Shown here: in pieces, positions 1 through 12,334 of the stretch
How positions within the stretch are numbered: position 1 is the stretch's first letter
How the letters are laid out: each line of letters opens with the position of its first letter
Source of the DNA: Aselliscus stoliczkanus
Taxonomy: Eukaryota; Chordata; Mammalia; Chiroptera; Hipposideridae
Direction: 5' to 3'
Length of the DNA: 64,000 nucleotides
Assembly: GCA_033961575.1 (NCBI GenBank)
Contig: CM066730.1
Location: 133,180,023 to 133,244,022, forward strand
The notes under the pieces: generated by a model
What the model was told of the DNA's origin: nothing
Database searches by the model: none
The model's input: only the letters and a program-made list of their open reading frames with translations
Program-made: the position numbers and the translations under genes

Positions 1-505
1 AGTTGGTTAAGAGTTGGCTTGAAAGAGCAAGCTCTGAGGAAGAGGGCTGCCTTTTCAATTCCCACATGGGCCAGGGACGCTGCGCCCGAGCTGAGCTGTC
101 ACTAGGTTGCCAACAGGTGGCAGGATGGCTCAGCTCGTGTAACAACAAGATTGCCTGTTCAATGGTGAGTTACTCCCACCAACAACTAATACTGAACTCA
201 GCACCTTGAGCTGAGCTGCTGCCTGGATGGCTCAGTAGACAGAGTGTGCGCTCTTAACAACAAGGCTACTGGTTCAACTCTTCAACTCCCACATGGGATG
301 GTGGCTACGTCCACCCCCAACTAAGATTGAACACAGCACCTTGAGCTTAGAGGCCACGAGCTGCTGACGGGAAGCCAGATGGCAACTGGCACCCTCCACA
401 ACGAAGATTGAAGAACAGCAACTTGGCAGGCCCCCTCCCCCAATTCATCAACACTTTCCCCCTCCCCCATTTTCCCAATAAAATCTTTAAACAAAAAAAA
501 AAACA
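1..505 (+). mobile_element. Long composite tRNA-derived SINE (cut by window start)
   Basis: Several tRNA-like modules lie in tandem, each with a B-box-like sequence (tttcaattcccacatggg, ggttcaactcttcaactccc). The 3' region is shared with other copies (ccctcccccaattcatcaac, then aataaaatctttaaa and an A run at about 493-505). Same class as 32881-33377 and 34939-35449. Confidence 0.75.
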
Positions 506-527
506 CCTAACATTAAAAAACAGAATG

Positions 528-647
528 CGGGCTGGCTGAGTGGCGTGGTGGTTAAGTGCTGGCTTAGGAAGCCAGCAGCCCCAGTTCGGGTCCTGCATAT
601 GAGAGCCAATGACACTGCCCTCAAAAACAAAACAAAACAAAACAAAA
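528..647 (+). mobile_element. Short tRNA-derived SINE
   Basis: Head gggctggctgagtggcgtgg, hairpin-like 'gctggcttaggaagccagc', body ending in cactgccctc, then an (AAAAC)n tail. A short TSD, cagaatg, flanks it. Confidence 0.8.
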
Positions 648-1380
648 ACCCAGAATGTAACGGCATTGGAAAGTATTAAATGATACACTGTGATATAAAG
701 CAAGCAATTTTTAAAATGGTAGTACATAATATAGTCTGGAAAAGTAGTCTGGAAGGATATACTGTATATGAAAAGTATTAACAGTATTTTTCCTTGCAGT
801 TAGTGAAATTAAATGATTGTCTTCTTTCTTGGCTTTCTAAACTTTTGATAACTTACACATGCTATTTCTATAATCAGAAAAAGAAACACTTTAAACACAC
901 ATGTACAAATGTATATGTATGTACCTGACTATACTTCAATATTTAGTACACCAAAAAGTACACAAATAAAGTAACACCTATTCGCTACTTTCACACCAAG
1001 ACCTTGATCAGATATTTATAAACTAAGTTTAAAACTCCCTTCTTCCTCTATGGTTTTAAAAACTATTCTGGTTCTGGTTGTTTTACTGCTAGTAACCTAC
1101 CCCAAGGATGGTGTATTTGCCCAATGATTTACATACAATGACATTCATAAGAGCATTATTATTCCCAAATATTCCAAATATTCCACACTAGATTGGTTAG
1201 AGACGCTCTAGTTCACCCCTACGGCATGTGCTCCCCAGCACTCAGGCCCATATCCTAGGTAGGACTCACTGTGGACTTATTTCGCTTCATCACCCTTCAC
1301 AATCAACTCATTCTGCCCGGTCAGCTCTGCCTTCGTACATATCGTAAAGCCCTTCCTTTCTCTCTCCTCCTTCATCACTA
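648..1380. other. No recognised gene or repeat
   Basis: AT-rich single-copy-looking sequence between two repeats. I saw no coding signal. Confidence 0.5.
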
Positions 1381-1900
1381 CCACCCAATCCAAGCCATGG
1401 TCCACTCTACTCATTCACACCCTCTCCCTCGTACCACTTTTAATCACCTAGAGTCACTTCACACAGCATCCCAAAGGTCAGCTTTTAGAAAGTAAAACCA
1501 CACTGTCCTATTTAAAACCCTTCAATCCCTTCCCAGGGCCCTTAAATAAATCCAACCCTTTCCAGGACCTTCCAAGGCTCTGTTCTTCAAACAAGCGGAG
1601 TCTGTTCTCAACTTAGGGCCTTTGTACTTGTTTCTCGCTGGAACAGGACTCCTAGATCATTACATGTTCATTGTGGCTATTTACCTCCCAGAGAGGCCTT
1701 CCCTAGTCATACGACTGAGGGTAGCCACCTTAGCCCTTGTCAGCATTTCCTTTCCTTCCTAACATATACCTCTTTCTCATACTATCCTGTTTATTCTATA
1801 AAGGCTTGTCTTCTATCCTCTCAACAGCATCCCCTCACCTCTTTGTGGACTCGCACCTCTAAGACAAAGAGATATTTGAGTAGGTAGTCAAAAATATCTG
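1380..1900 (+). repeat. L2 LINE 3' region
   Basis: The order of words ('agggcctttgtacttgtttc', 'agagaggccttccctagtca') matches the plus-oriented 3' region of ancient L2 elements. Confidence 0.55.
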
Positions 1901-1936
1901 CTCAATGGAATATTATGTAAAAATTAAAAAAAAAAT

Positions 1937-2035
1937 TTTTTTTGAGGGCAGTGTCACCGGCCCTCATATGTGGGACCGAACCGGGGCCGCTGGCTTCCCA
2001 AGCCAGCGCTTAACCACCGCGCCACTCGGCCGGCC
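1937..2035 (-). mobile_element. Short tRNA-derived SINE
   Basis: Minus-strand copy of the short class: poly-T, gagggcagtgtcaccggccc, ctggcttcccaagccagc, and head ccactcggccggcccta. Confidence 0.82.
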
Positions 2036-2039
2036 CTAA

Positions 2040-3370
2040 AATGTTTTTTTAAATAGCTTTAAGAAAACATAAAAATGCTCACAATACATATATAAAAGTG
2101 GGAGGGGGGAAATTATTAATAAAACCCCAAGTTAGTTTGCTCGGGGCAGGGGCAAAGATGCAGAAAAGAAAAAAATAACTTACTGGATTTTTAAATGTCA
2201 GAGTGGTAGCACAGGTAATTTTTTATTGCCTCTTCAGTTTCACATTTTCCATATTTTCTACAAGGCATGATGTTGATCAGAAAAAGCTACTTTCAAAAAA
2301 TGACCACACTGAAAGACTGCTCAGATTCAGCTGTGGATGTGGCTGAGGCAGGCTTACTATCATGGGACACCTATTCAAGTTACAAATAGGTCTCTAGAAA
2401 TAGATGTGAAAACCCTCAAAGAAACCAGAAAATAGATGGATGGATGGATAGATACATGGATAGATAGGAATGAACTTGTGAAAAAAAGAGATGCCTCAAA
2501 ACTCGTCAGACCCCAAGTCTCACCAAAGTGGAATATAGCATATTCTAGAAATCCTGTAATTACCCAAGACCCTATATGATCTACACAAAGGTTAACTATT
2601 TAAAGTTGTTTTAGATACACTGAACTCTGTCTCTCAAGCCTGTCTAATGCAACTTTTCTATCCTCAAATTCTCCGAGCTTTTCATTCTGACAGAGAAAAA
2701 GACACATTTATACTTAATGAGTCCTCCCTGCCCCCACCAAAAAATCTGAGCCCGCTGAACTAGATCATCTCTTCAAAGGGAGGCTCAGCCTATGGTCTTA
2801 TTCAAAATGCTAGTCCCATCTGCAAACCCCAGCAAGAGCTGCAGTTAATATTAAGAGCAGAAACAGGTTGGTTCTTGAACATTTCTTCTCTCAGTCAAAT
2901 CCAGGGTGCTTCCCAATAGAAATCTGCCAATTTTCATGCACTTGAGATAGATCCAGTACTGAATAAGGTGATTAAAAAAAAATAAAAATAAAAACACAAT
3001 TCGTCCAATCATTAACACAGGATTCTCATATCTTTCATAGGGAGGTTTCAATCACCATGACTCAACAAAAGAAGCCATCACTAAATATCAAATTTTATGG
3101 AACATACTGAATCCATGTGTGTGCATGCACTTACATGCACAGGCGCACACACACGTATACAAGCTAATATTCCTTATGACAGAGTGTAGGACCCAGCTCC
3201 TGTCAATCTAAAAGAATTCTCCCTTCTATTTACTCATGCAATGTGCTAAAGAATATGGGAGCCAAAGATTTGGGGGAGGGTCTTCAAATGAGATATTTGA
3301 TAAGTCTCTGCCTGCACTGCTCCAGGCAGACTAGGCAGAGCCCCCGGGTGGCAGCTCTCCTGAGGCTCTC
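2040..3370. other. No recognised gene
   Basis: Contains a short GATG/GATA run near 2434-2468 and a TG/CA-rich patch near 3115-3160, otherwise unassigned. Confidence 0.5.
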
Positions 3371-4925
3371 TGGAATACTGATTATTTAGCCTGGTTAATT
3401 TGAAGAAACAGCAGACCTGAAAGAAGCTCTGAAAACCAAGTAGAAATTACCCTTTGGAAAAGGACCTTTACATCTGTAAGGGAAATCTCCATTTGTAAGA
3501 GTGTTCCCCTCAGTTCCAAGACTGCCTTCACTGTCAATGCAGAGGGCATGGACGTGAATCTGTGGGGCCATCTTGTCCAGCTACTGTGCTTTTTCTGGTA
3601 ATTGCCCATAATTGACTCTCCACTCCCAACGTCGTCTCCTGTCTTTAGCTGAAAGTGGTAGTTAAGAGATGGCTTCTGCCATTTTGGCCAGTGGCTCAGT
3701 TTTCCTGAGTCTCTCCCATGTCAACATGTGTTATTGAAGGCATATGAAAAAAATGTTCAACCTCACTGATCATTAGGGAAATGCAAATAAAAACCATCAT
3801 GAGATACCACCTCACTCCGGTCATAATGGCTATCATCAATAAATCAACAAACAACAAGTGCTGGCGGGGATGTGGGGAAAAGGGAACCCGGCTGCACTGT
3901 TGGTGGGATTGTAGATTGGTCAGCCACTATGGAAGTCAGTATGGAGGTATCTCAAAAACTGGAAATGGAACTACCTTTTGACCCAGCAATTCCACTCCTA
4001 GGCATTTATCCTGAAAAACCCAAAACACTAATTCGGAAAAATATATGCACCCCTATGTTCATTGCAGTGCTATTTACAATAGTCAAGACTTGGAAACAAT
4101 CGAAATGCCCATCGATAGATGACTGGATTAAGAAACTGTGGTACATTTATACAATGGAGTATTACAGCTATAAAAAAGAAAGAATTCGTACCATTTGCAA
4201 CGATATGGATGGACCTCCAGAACATTATGTTAAGTGAAATAAGTCAGAGAAAGACAAATACCATATGATCTCACTTATATGTGGAATCTATAAAGAACTG
4301 AATAAATGAGCAATGTAAACAGAAATAGTCTTAGAGATACAAAGAAAAAACTGATGAGGGCTAAATGGGATGGGGATGGGAGAAGGGGAAGGGAAGAGGC
4401 AACATAAACTGATAACTACAATACTACTGTAGAGACAGAAGAGACAGTTTAGGGAATATAATCAACAAGATTGTAAGTATTTTTCTTAGGGGACCAGAAA
4501 GGCTCATGTATTATTAGGGAGACCATTCATGGACGGTGTAGTGGCCTGACCACTGCACTATACATCTGAAGCTGCCGCTGAACAATATTATATGTCAACT
4601 ATAATTTAACACATATGTAGTCATGGGATGTGGAATATAGTGTAGGGGTGGAGTCAATGGAATTGTAACAGATATGTATGATGTCAGGTGTGGGAGGGCA
4701 GGGAAGGGGGGAGGGTGGAGTCACTTTGAAAGGGTTAAAAAAACTATTGCATTGTTTTGTACATCTGTAACTAATAATAATAAAATAAAATTAAAAATAA
4801 ATAAATAAAAATGTTATTGAATTTTTAATTGGTTTTTCTCCTGCTGATCTGTTTCATGTCAATTTGATTAGACCAACCAGAAAAAGTTTGAAGGGTAGAG
4901 GAAAATTCTTTCCTCCCCAAAAGAT
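3371..4925 (+). repeat. ERV/LTR-like repeat copy 1, split by an L1
   Basis: The outer parts (3371-3738 and 4822-4925) match 12645-13100 along their length, for example gattatttagcctggttaat, and 'cattttggccagt' against 'catattggccagt'. The 3' segment 'gaggaaaattctttcctccc' resembles retroviral LTR U5 ends. The L1 at 3739-4811 is inserted between the parts. Confidence 0.5.
3739..4811 (+). mobile_element. 5'-truncated L1, ORF2 C-terminus and 3' UTR
   Basis: An open stretch at 3872-4237 encodes the end of L1 ORF2 (for example [13 protein letters not shown] and WKQSKCPSIDDW). The 3' UTR follows, ending in an A/T-rich tail at about 4790-4811. A perfect 10-base TSD, tgttattgaa, flanks it at 3729-3738 and 4812-4821. 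The coding frame breaks before 3872, so it is inactive. Confidence 0.9.
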
Positions 4926-5389
4926 GGTGAGCCAGGCAGGAAGTAAACATTCTTACTCTATCAGCCTCCCTCAACTCTGTCTGGGGATTGGGTGGAAATT
5001 AGACATGGAAAGCTAAATTTAGATTGGCAGGAGAAAATATTGGTGAAATTAGTTTCCTGGGCAAATGGGATTCTGGTAAAATTTGGTTTGTATACTCTTG
5101 TTTTTTGTTGATCTTGTTCTTCCAAGAGACAGTAAAAACATGGCCTCACATGGTTCTAGTTTTCCACCAGCTAGAGGATGCACATTTATCTGGTAGGTAC
5201 GAAACAGGGCCGGGTTGGCACCCCAGGTCCCTGGCCTCACCTTTCCTTGACCTATCTATAACTTAATAATAGATCATCCCCCTGCTGCTTGAGCCCTGAA
5301 ATGTCCCCTGCCCCACCCAGTTCCGTTTTAGAAAATTACCAGGAAACTTATGATTAATACCCTTAGGCTTATTGATCACAATCTCAATG

Positions 5390-5700
5390 ATCTACCAAAC
5401 TAATCCCATCATTGTTCCAGGGTTGCTGACTCCAACGTAGAATCACATGGCCACAGGGAAAGCTCCATGCAGAGCCCCAGAATCATCACGTGGCCTCTAG
5501 AGGAACGCACAGATTTTCCCTTAAATACCCCCAGTTGGTCTGGGAATGTTAAGGCAGTTTTTGGAGGTGTCCGCCTGCTGCCTTCTCAGACGACTGGTGA
5601 GCTAATAATAAACGCTTATTCTATGACCCAACTCCTGTGTTGGTCTATTGACTGTGAGAAGCAGATAGCATGACCCCCAGACTCAGTTTGGCCTCTGGTT
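5390..5700 (+). repeat. LTR-like block
   Basis: Contains a TTAAATA promoter-like element and an AATAAA (near 5608), followed by a U5-like end, in the order expected for a retroviral LTR in plus orientation. Family and exact borders were not determined. Confidence 0.4.
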
Positions 5701-5756
5701 TCAGGCAGGGGTAGGCTGTGGATCTGAGGATAAGAATACAAATTTTTAAAATGGGT

Positions 5757-6160
5757 GAGGCTGGGTTGGCCGATTGGCACATTGGTTACGAGTTGGCTTG
5801 GGACGCCAGCTCTGAGAAGCAGGGCCCTGGTTCGGATCCCACATGGGCCAGTGATGCTGCACCCTCTACAGCTAAGATGGCGAACAACAGTTCCACCTGG
5901 AGCTGGGCTGCTGTGAGTCGCCAGCGACAGCTTAGGCGGCAGTGGAGCTGGCCGGCAGCAAGTGTGAGCTTTCGTGAGCTGCCATGAGCCACCATGAGCG
6001 GCCATCCAATGGCCGGCGAGTGGCTGCCTCACCCTGAAAGAGCACAATGATAATACCAACATGAGCCAGTGAAGCGATGTCCTCCACAACTAGACTGAAG
6101 AACGAAAGGACAGCAACTTGTCTGCTCTCCTCCCCCAATTCCCCAATGCAATCTTAAGAA
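5757..6160 (+). mobile_element. Medium composite SINE
   Basis: A tRNA-like head (ttggcttgggacgccagctc, ggttcggatcccacatgggc), a body with 'gctaagatggcgaacaacag', and the shared tail 'gacagcaacttgtctgctct', 'ccccaattccccaatgcaat'. An imperfect TSD with tttaaaaatgggt-type sequence flanks it. Confidence 0.82.
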
Positions 6161-6164
6161 AAAT

Positions 6165-7480
6165 ATTTTAAAAATGGGTAAAGTTATCTTACCCTGTTCA
6201 AAGCAGGGAAAACACATGGTTCCCTGTGTTTTGGAATGACTGTTTCTAACTCTAGGAGTGAACTTTGGGATCTTGTAAGGGCTGAATCCTTTGCACTCTT
6301 GGGGGTGCCTCTTGCTTCCTTGTATAAGCCATAAAAGGCTTAATGGTTTGAGTCACTACTAGGATGACTAGATCCTACCTAGATTAGCCAATGACTCATT
6401 AAATTGGAAAACCTGCAAAATCGAAAAATTTTTAGAGAATTCTCATCATAAAGAGCTGTTTCACTGGTACCAACGTTAAGACCAAATTAAAAAGTGGATA
6501 CGAAGAAAAACAATGGCTAGCCTTGGTCTGAGTACTCATTCTAGTAATCCTCTCTATGTAAGTGGATCAATCTGTGTGGCAACAAGACCAGAAACATTTC
6601 AGAGCCCACCAAACCTCCCCTGTTCTTCTCAAAAGGCTTGTAAATATTGGCCTTAAGAAGGCAAAGTTCTTCTGGGGGAACTTCCATTTCTTTCCCTGTA
6701 CATTTGACATGACAATACCTGGTCTTCTCCATGAACTCTTTTAGGCCATCTTTTTAAAATGCACATTTCAGGAAGATAATTCTTATCTAAAGGTAAAAAA
6801 GGAGGGTGGGGGAAGAAAGGTCATTCGAAGAGACTCCACTGCTTTTATGGAAGCCATGAGGTTTCTGCAGCAGTTTGTATACCATCTGTGTGGATATACT
6901 CATGTAAGTGTTGTAGATGTGTGGTATTTTTCTACCTCCAGAGGGTATTGCTAATTTGTACAAGAGCTCTATCTAGTTGGCTTAAAAACAAACAAGCACT
7001 TAAATAAATAAGTATTGGGTATTCTAAAATTCTCAATATAGAAACTAACCCACATGCTTTTCAGATTCATGTGACTTGGGAAAAATATTTGGAATTAAAG
7101 CTGATTTAAATTTGTTGGCTTAATTACAACAGATGTATTTAGAATTATCAGCATTAAATATACTTTTATTCTACCTAGGCTTATATTCTTGTCAGCAAAA
7201 ACAATAACTTACAATGCTGGCTGACCTGGTCTAACATTTTGTGGATGGAAAACGGGCCACATATTAAACTTGACAAGCTCAGGAGACTGAAAAATAACCA
7301 CACAAGATAGTCTGAACATAAAATTTCCTAACTCAAAGTGAGTCCTGGCTGGTAGTCAGATCCTTGGACTGTAGCTTCCTTGACAAAGATCAATCTTTAC
7401 CTTAAATGAGTCTATCCATTGTCTTTTTGCACCTAAGATAACATACCTTTGCAATATCAGAGTAATCTCTTCTTCCAGAC
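6165..7480. other. No recognised gene
   Basis: Unassigned AT-rich sequence. It could include retroviral internal remnants too decayed to name, since LTR-like blocks lie on both sides. Confidence 0.4.
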
Positions 7481-7860
7481 CCCCTAGGGGGCACAACCCA
7501 CCACACCAGAGCAGGAATCTACAAAATCCCTTATTCTTATCTTATTTTCCCCAAATACTATATGTGCTGTAAAATGCTATTAATTATGCTATACCCACCA
7601 ATGTAAAAGGTGTGTCTCTCCATTTAACTTTTTATTCAACCCGCAATTTCCCCGCTTTGCTTTCTCCTACCCCCTTAATCTACAACCAATGAATTTCTTG
7701 TAACCCTCCTTTGATTCTAATGTATAAAATAAATTGCAAAACGGCCATTTTCTGGAGCATTTTCTCAATCCATTGAGACTTTGCTCCCTCGCAGTTATCA
7801 TCAGTTTGGCTCAAATAAACTCTAACAAACCTTTTAGGCTGGATGCTTTTTCGTTGATAA
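7480..7860 (+). repeat. LTR-like block
   Basis: A C-rich U3-like region is followed by a TATAAAA-type element (near 7722), then two AATAAA signals (7728 and 7815), and a U5-like end. This order resembles a class I LTR. It lies 2 kb upstream of the integrase relic and could be its 5' LTR, but sequence identity to the LTR at 11155 was not evident. A related-looking tail with 'caaataaactc' occurs at 8395-8470. Confidence 0.4.
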
Positions 7861-8229
7861 TCTCATGAAGTTTTTTGTGGGTAACCGAAACATAATTATT
7901 GAAAACAAGTAAAATAAATAGACGTCGGTGGGATAAAAAGTTTGTAGGTGAACTTTTCAACAATCTTTATGTCTTATATGTCTACTTAGTTTCCTCCAAA
8001 TCTTTCGGTAACTTGAATCCTCAAGTTTTACTAAATTGAACTGAATGATGGAAATTATTGAATATCTAGATTTATCTTATTCCCAAATAAGATAAAATAT
8101 TGAAATATTGTTAAATAAGTGTACTACTTTTGGCTCTCATTACAGAGAAACTAAAAGATAAATTTGGATTTGCTACTAAATATCTTGTGTCACGCTGAAA
8201 GATTGTACTATTAAAAAGGGCACGTTTCT

Positions 8230-8336
8230 GGGCCGGCTGGGTGGTGCGGTGGTTAAGCACTGGCTTGGGAAGCCAGCGGCCCCAGTTCGGTCCCACATAT
8301 GAGGGCCAGTGACACTGCCCTCAAAAAAAAAAAAAA
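8230..8336 (+). mobile_element. Short tRNA-derived SINE
   Basis: A full-length copy with a pure A tail, flanked by a perfect 17-base TSD, aaaaagggcacgtttct, at 8213-8229 and 8337-8353. The intact TSD suggests recent insertion. Confidence 0.9.
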
Positions 8337-8469
8337 AAAAAGGGCACGTTTCTTGAAATGATGAAAGTATTTGCCAGTAAAAGAGTGTGTTTCGGGAGTG
8401 CTCCTTTCCACTTCTAGTTCTGCGCTGACTGATTGGAATCAATTTTTGTTCAAATAAACTCTTCAAAAA

Positions 8470-9780
8470 TAAAGAAAAGTGTATGTTTCTAGAGGTTATG
8501 AAATGTATTCATAAATTTGCCAATCTAAAGAATGTTAATTGCTTACTTAGTTTTCATTAGAAATTAAGACTTTTAAGGGTTAAAAATTCCAATATATATA
8601 ACTGAAACTACTAGAAATAATAAGAGGAGCAACTTTGGATCCAAGTAAAGTAGGATATCTGTTTCCAGTAAAAAAAGGGAATGAGGTACAGAGATACATT
8701 TTTGGTAAGAGAAACGAGAGTAATTCTATCTAAGCTAGAACTGTGGTTATGAACAGCAAAACTAAGCGTAAAAAAGTTAAAAAGAAAGAAAAGTTTATCT
8801 TGTGTATAAATTGACTACAGATCAACTGTTGTTACAACCGTTTTAAAAATTAAGCTTTAATAGCAATGGTATACTTATGTAAAGCTAAAACTTAATTTTC
8901 TTTCATCTGTTAAAAGAACAAAGTTTTCTTGAACTGTCAGTCTACTTATAAGAGATTGTAAAATGTTTTTCAAGTAATTTGTTTAAAAAGCATTCTGTTT
9001 TATTAGATTAATTTTCTGTGTTTTATGTTGTCCGAATCACATTCTTGAATACTTATGAAAACAATCTTCTCAACAAGAGCTAGGTTTTGCTAACAATTAT
9101 GTAACCTTCTATATTTGTCTTTGAAATGTTATTGTTACTTTAGTTACATGAATTAGTTCCATTATGACCTATAAGATCTTATTTAGTCAAGTGTTTTAAA
9201 ACCTTTTGATATTTTTGACAAACTTCCCAAAATTCAAATTTTAACCCTCTGTCGGATGCAACTGATTTCAGATTCATTACAGTTTATACTGTGCAATGCT
9301 TATACTGAATTTATGTAATAAACATATTGTTTTTACTTTGTGCCAAATTAAAATTTCATTCTGAATAAATAATAAGCATGCTTATACATTATTTTCATTC
9401 ATTTTCAATTTAAATAAATAAATGTCTTCCATGCATCTAGTAGATGCATTGCGCCCGATGGAGTGTTAAATAGTCTTTTTTCTAACCTAAAAATAACTGA
9501 GATTTTTCCAAAAGGGCCCTTGAAACATTTCAAAGGATATCTCTCTCCTTATACAAGGGAAATATTAAACTAATTAAGCTTATTTGATGTATTGAATTGC
9601 ATGGGAACCATTGTGAAATAAATGATGATAAACTTCTAGGGAATATTGTATGGGTATACAACATCTGTAAATGAAATGAATAGTCGGACCTTGGGAAACC
9701 CAAGACAGCCGCTTGGTTTTTCAGGCTCCCAGACAAATCTCATTTTTATGTTTTTGCATTCCTTCATGTATCATAATACA
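8470..9780. other. No recognised gene
   Basis: Very AT-rich. It may be decayed endogenous retrovirus interior upstream of the integrase relic, but no pol or gag motif was visible. Confidence 0.4.
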
Positions 9781-10160
9781 GTTAAGCTGGACTTCACTCA
9801 ACCACCATTTAGTACAGGTAATCAAGACATTCTTGCTGTTGTGTGTGCGTTTTCCAAACCAGTTGAAGCGTCCCCCTGCTGCAAGGCTGATGCCCTCGCC
9901 GTGGCAAAGAAACTGTTAGAAAACGTATTGGGTTGTTGGAAAAGTCATGCTGCAAATTTTTGCAATGAAAAACATAGAAAACATATGTCATGACTTCTCT
10001 GAAAACCCAGTATTTTTCACTTAGGGTATGCCTTCCATAATGTAGTGAACAATGTACCCACTTCACTGGGCAAATTCTACGAGCTTTAATGAGGCCTTGC
10101 CAACTTCTTGGAATTATCATTCTCACCCTCAATCATGAAGCGAGGTAGAGAGAACGAATG
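9780..10160 (+). pseudogene. Degenerate endogenous retrovirus integrase (pol) fragment
   Basis: A broken integrase core of a class I (gammaretrovirus-like) endogenous retrovirus. The left half ends near 9925. A MITE (9928-10010) then splits it, and the frame resumes with the short hallmark THFTGQ near 10060. A stop codon and missing segments follow. The upstream reverse transcriptase and most of the downstream env are not recognisable. The fragment cannot encode a functional protein. Confidence 0.65.
9928..10010. mobile_element. Palindromic mariner-type MITE, copy 1
   Basis: An 83-base element flanked by TA (9926-9927, 10011-10012). The left end ttgggttgttggaaaagtca matches in reverse the right end (tgacttctctgaaaacccag). 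The centre, ttgcaatgaaaaaca, is shared with the element at 41731-41805. It interrupts a retroviral integrase relic. Confidence 0.75.
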
Positions 10161-10565
10161 GGAAAACCGGATTCAAGCAGAACAAGTCTCAATTACATGA
10201 GACTGAATGAACTGAAGGAAGATTATAATTTCTATGACTTGTTGTTTGAAATGTTGCTGACTTTTAAGACCTTTTGTTTTCTGGATATAAGGAAACTAGT
10301 TTCTCTCGAACTACCCATGACTTAGAGAAATTTGGTTAATTATACCATTGTGAGCTGAATTGAAAAATTGATCTTTGTCTCCCTATTTGATCCCTCCAGA
10401 ATTTGGAAATTCTTAGCGAGTATTATTTTCATGGCACTATACTTGTTTGCATAACTTCAGTAATAATCTAGTTTCCTTGTAACAGGACACAATTGGAAAC
10501 ATTGGTTATATTACCGAGGCTTTCATTGGAATGTCATATTTGACATACATGCCTAGACTCAGATA

Positions 10566-10791
10566 CCGTGTTTCCCCGAAAATAAGACTGGGTCTTGTAC
10601 CAATATTTGCTCCAAAAGACACATTTTATTCATTTATTCATGTAGAAAAATCTACATTGATTCAAATCCAGTCATGTCTGGCTGACGATCATAACTGGGG
10701 ATTATTTGGGGGTTGAGCTTATATTACGAGCACCATGGAAATCACATTAAGGCTTATTTTCCAGTTAGGTCTTATTTTGGGGAAAACACAG
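10566..10791. mobile_element. Short inverted-repeat DNA transposon, copy 1
   Basis: TA-flanked (10564-10565, 10792-10793), 226 bases. The left terminus is ccgtgtttccccgaaaataa; the right terminus is its near reverse complement (ttattttggggaaaacacag). There is no coding capacity. It is the same family, in the same orientation, as 12335-12551. Confidence 0.8.
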
Positions 10792-11154
10792 TATGCTCTG
10801 ACAGCGTTATGGAACTAAGATTGATTTTAGGAGCCAATAAAAAACCTCTTGAAAATACGGACCTGATACCTTGCTTACAAAGGTTCCCAGGAGTCTACCA
10901 GGTGAGTAAATGTCACTTCCTGGCAGGTATTTGGGGGACTGCAATAAAAGAGGAATTCACCCAAATCTATAGGTACTCCAGGTGAAGTCTAATGGCAAGT
11001 CACTGGCTTGGCTATTCTAGTCTGGAGAGGCTTAAAAGTTCACACTGGAGGTTCCTCATGAAAAATTCTAGCAAAGCAGACTTGAAAGAGCCAATATGGT
11101 TAATTACTATTCTTTTTGAACTTACACAAATAATTAAGGCAAATTTATTGAAAC

Positions 11155-11630
11155 TGTTGGGTAGAAGTTAGAAAATGGAAGAGGAGAGGGATGGAGTGGG
11201 CATCCATAGTGTTTACAGAAAAAGCTCCTAACTAGCTTTGATTAACTACCCCCCAGCCACATATCTGTTTTTACAACAACAGATGACAAGAGGTGGTCTG
11301 GAGCAAGATAAGGATCTTAGTCAACAGACCTCCACCCACCTTAGGAGGTCACACGTCCCATGGAAAAGCATGCACCCCTTTCCCGGCCAAATCAATACGT
11401 AACTCCCTCACCCCATCCAGCAAACTGTAAGTCCTCAGGACAAGGACTCCCTCTCTGTCCCTCTCCCCCACCCCTCCCCTACTCCTGATATTCCCTCCCC
11501 CTACCCCCACCTAGGCTAGGCCCATTCTCTTCCCTGAGAATGTATCACTAATAAACCCTGCTTGCATATTAATCAGCTTACTGACCTTTGATTCTTCACT
11601 GCATTGGCAAGAACTGAGACTTCCGTAACA
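11155..11630 (+). mobile_element. Solo LTR of a class I endogenous retrovirus
   Basis: A 476-base block beginning TGTTGGG and ending CGTAACA. A perfect 4-base TSD (aaac, 11151-11154 and 11631-11634) is the length made by gammaretroviral integrases. A polyadenylation signal aataaa lies near 11551, followed by a U5-like region. No primer-binding site follows, so this looks like a solo LTR from recombination. A 4-base match alone could be chance; the TG...CA ends and R/U5-like signals add support. Confidence 0.6.
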
Positions 11631-12334
11631 AAACTAGACTTACTTTGCAAATAATTTAGTCTTAATTTGGCCAACTTTGGTAAAAATGAGACTGATTTTT
11701 TAGAGGAAAAAATTATATTTCAGTAATACATCTTTGTGGATATTAGATTCTAGCACTGTTCATTGTCTTTTTAGGTTTTGCTCCTATCTGGTACTTGGAC
11801 CAGATCCCGAATTCTTTTAATTTCCTCAAATATTTAGCTGATCTCTCCAAACTAATGTTTCCAATTTTCTCCCATTCTTTGACTTGGAAACACTGAGAAC
11901 TAAAACAGCCCTTTCTCCTGCAGTTCTGCAATCTGCAACTAGATGACTAGATATAAACTTAAGAGAAAGTGACACAATGGCTCATGTTTAGACAATCTCC
12001 ATGACTGATATAAATAAGCCTCTAAAAAAGTTTGCCTGAACACCTAATGACATCATCAGAGACATTTCAAACTCTAAAAGAAGCTCATAGCTTGACATCC
12101 AGAAATCTTAACTGTCCCCAAGGCTCAGAAACTGATTGATAATTTACTCCAATCATTAACCTGTTTTTCTTTTGTTTCCTTAGAGGTGCCTCTTATTACC
12201 TTACTGTTTGCACAATATAAGCCTAACCTTAAGGGCCCACCTGCAAGGCCACCTCCTGAAATGAGACACAGCTGTTAACTGAACTGACCTATTCTCAAGA
12301 CTGAGCCTGGTTTAATAAGATATGGGACAATCTA

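Noticed and set aside
3872..4237. 121-codon open frame
   Set aside because: It is the C-terminal end of L1 ORF2 in a 5'-truncated copy, annotated as part of the mobile element.
5616..6089. 157-codon minus-strand open frame
   Set aside because: It runs through the antisense of a composite SINE.
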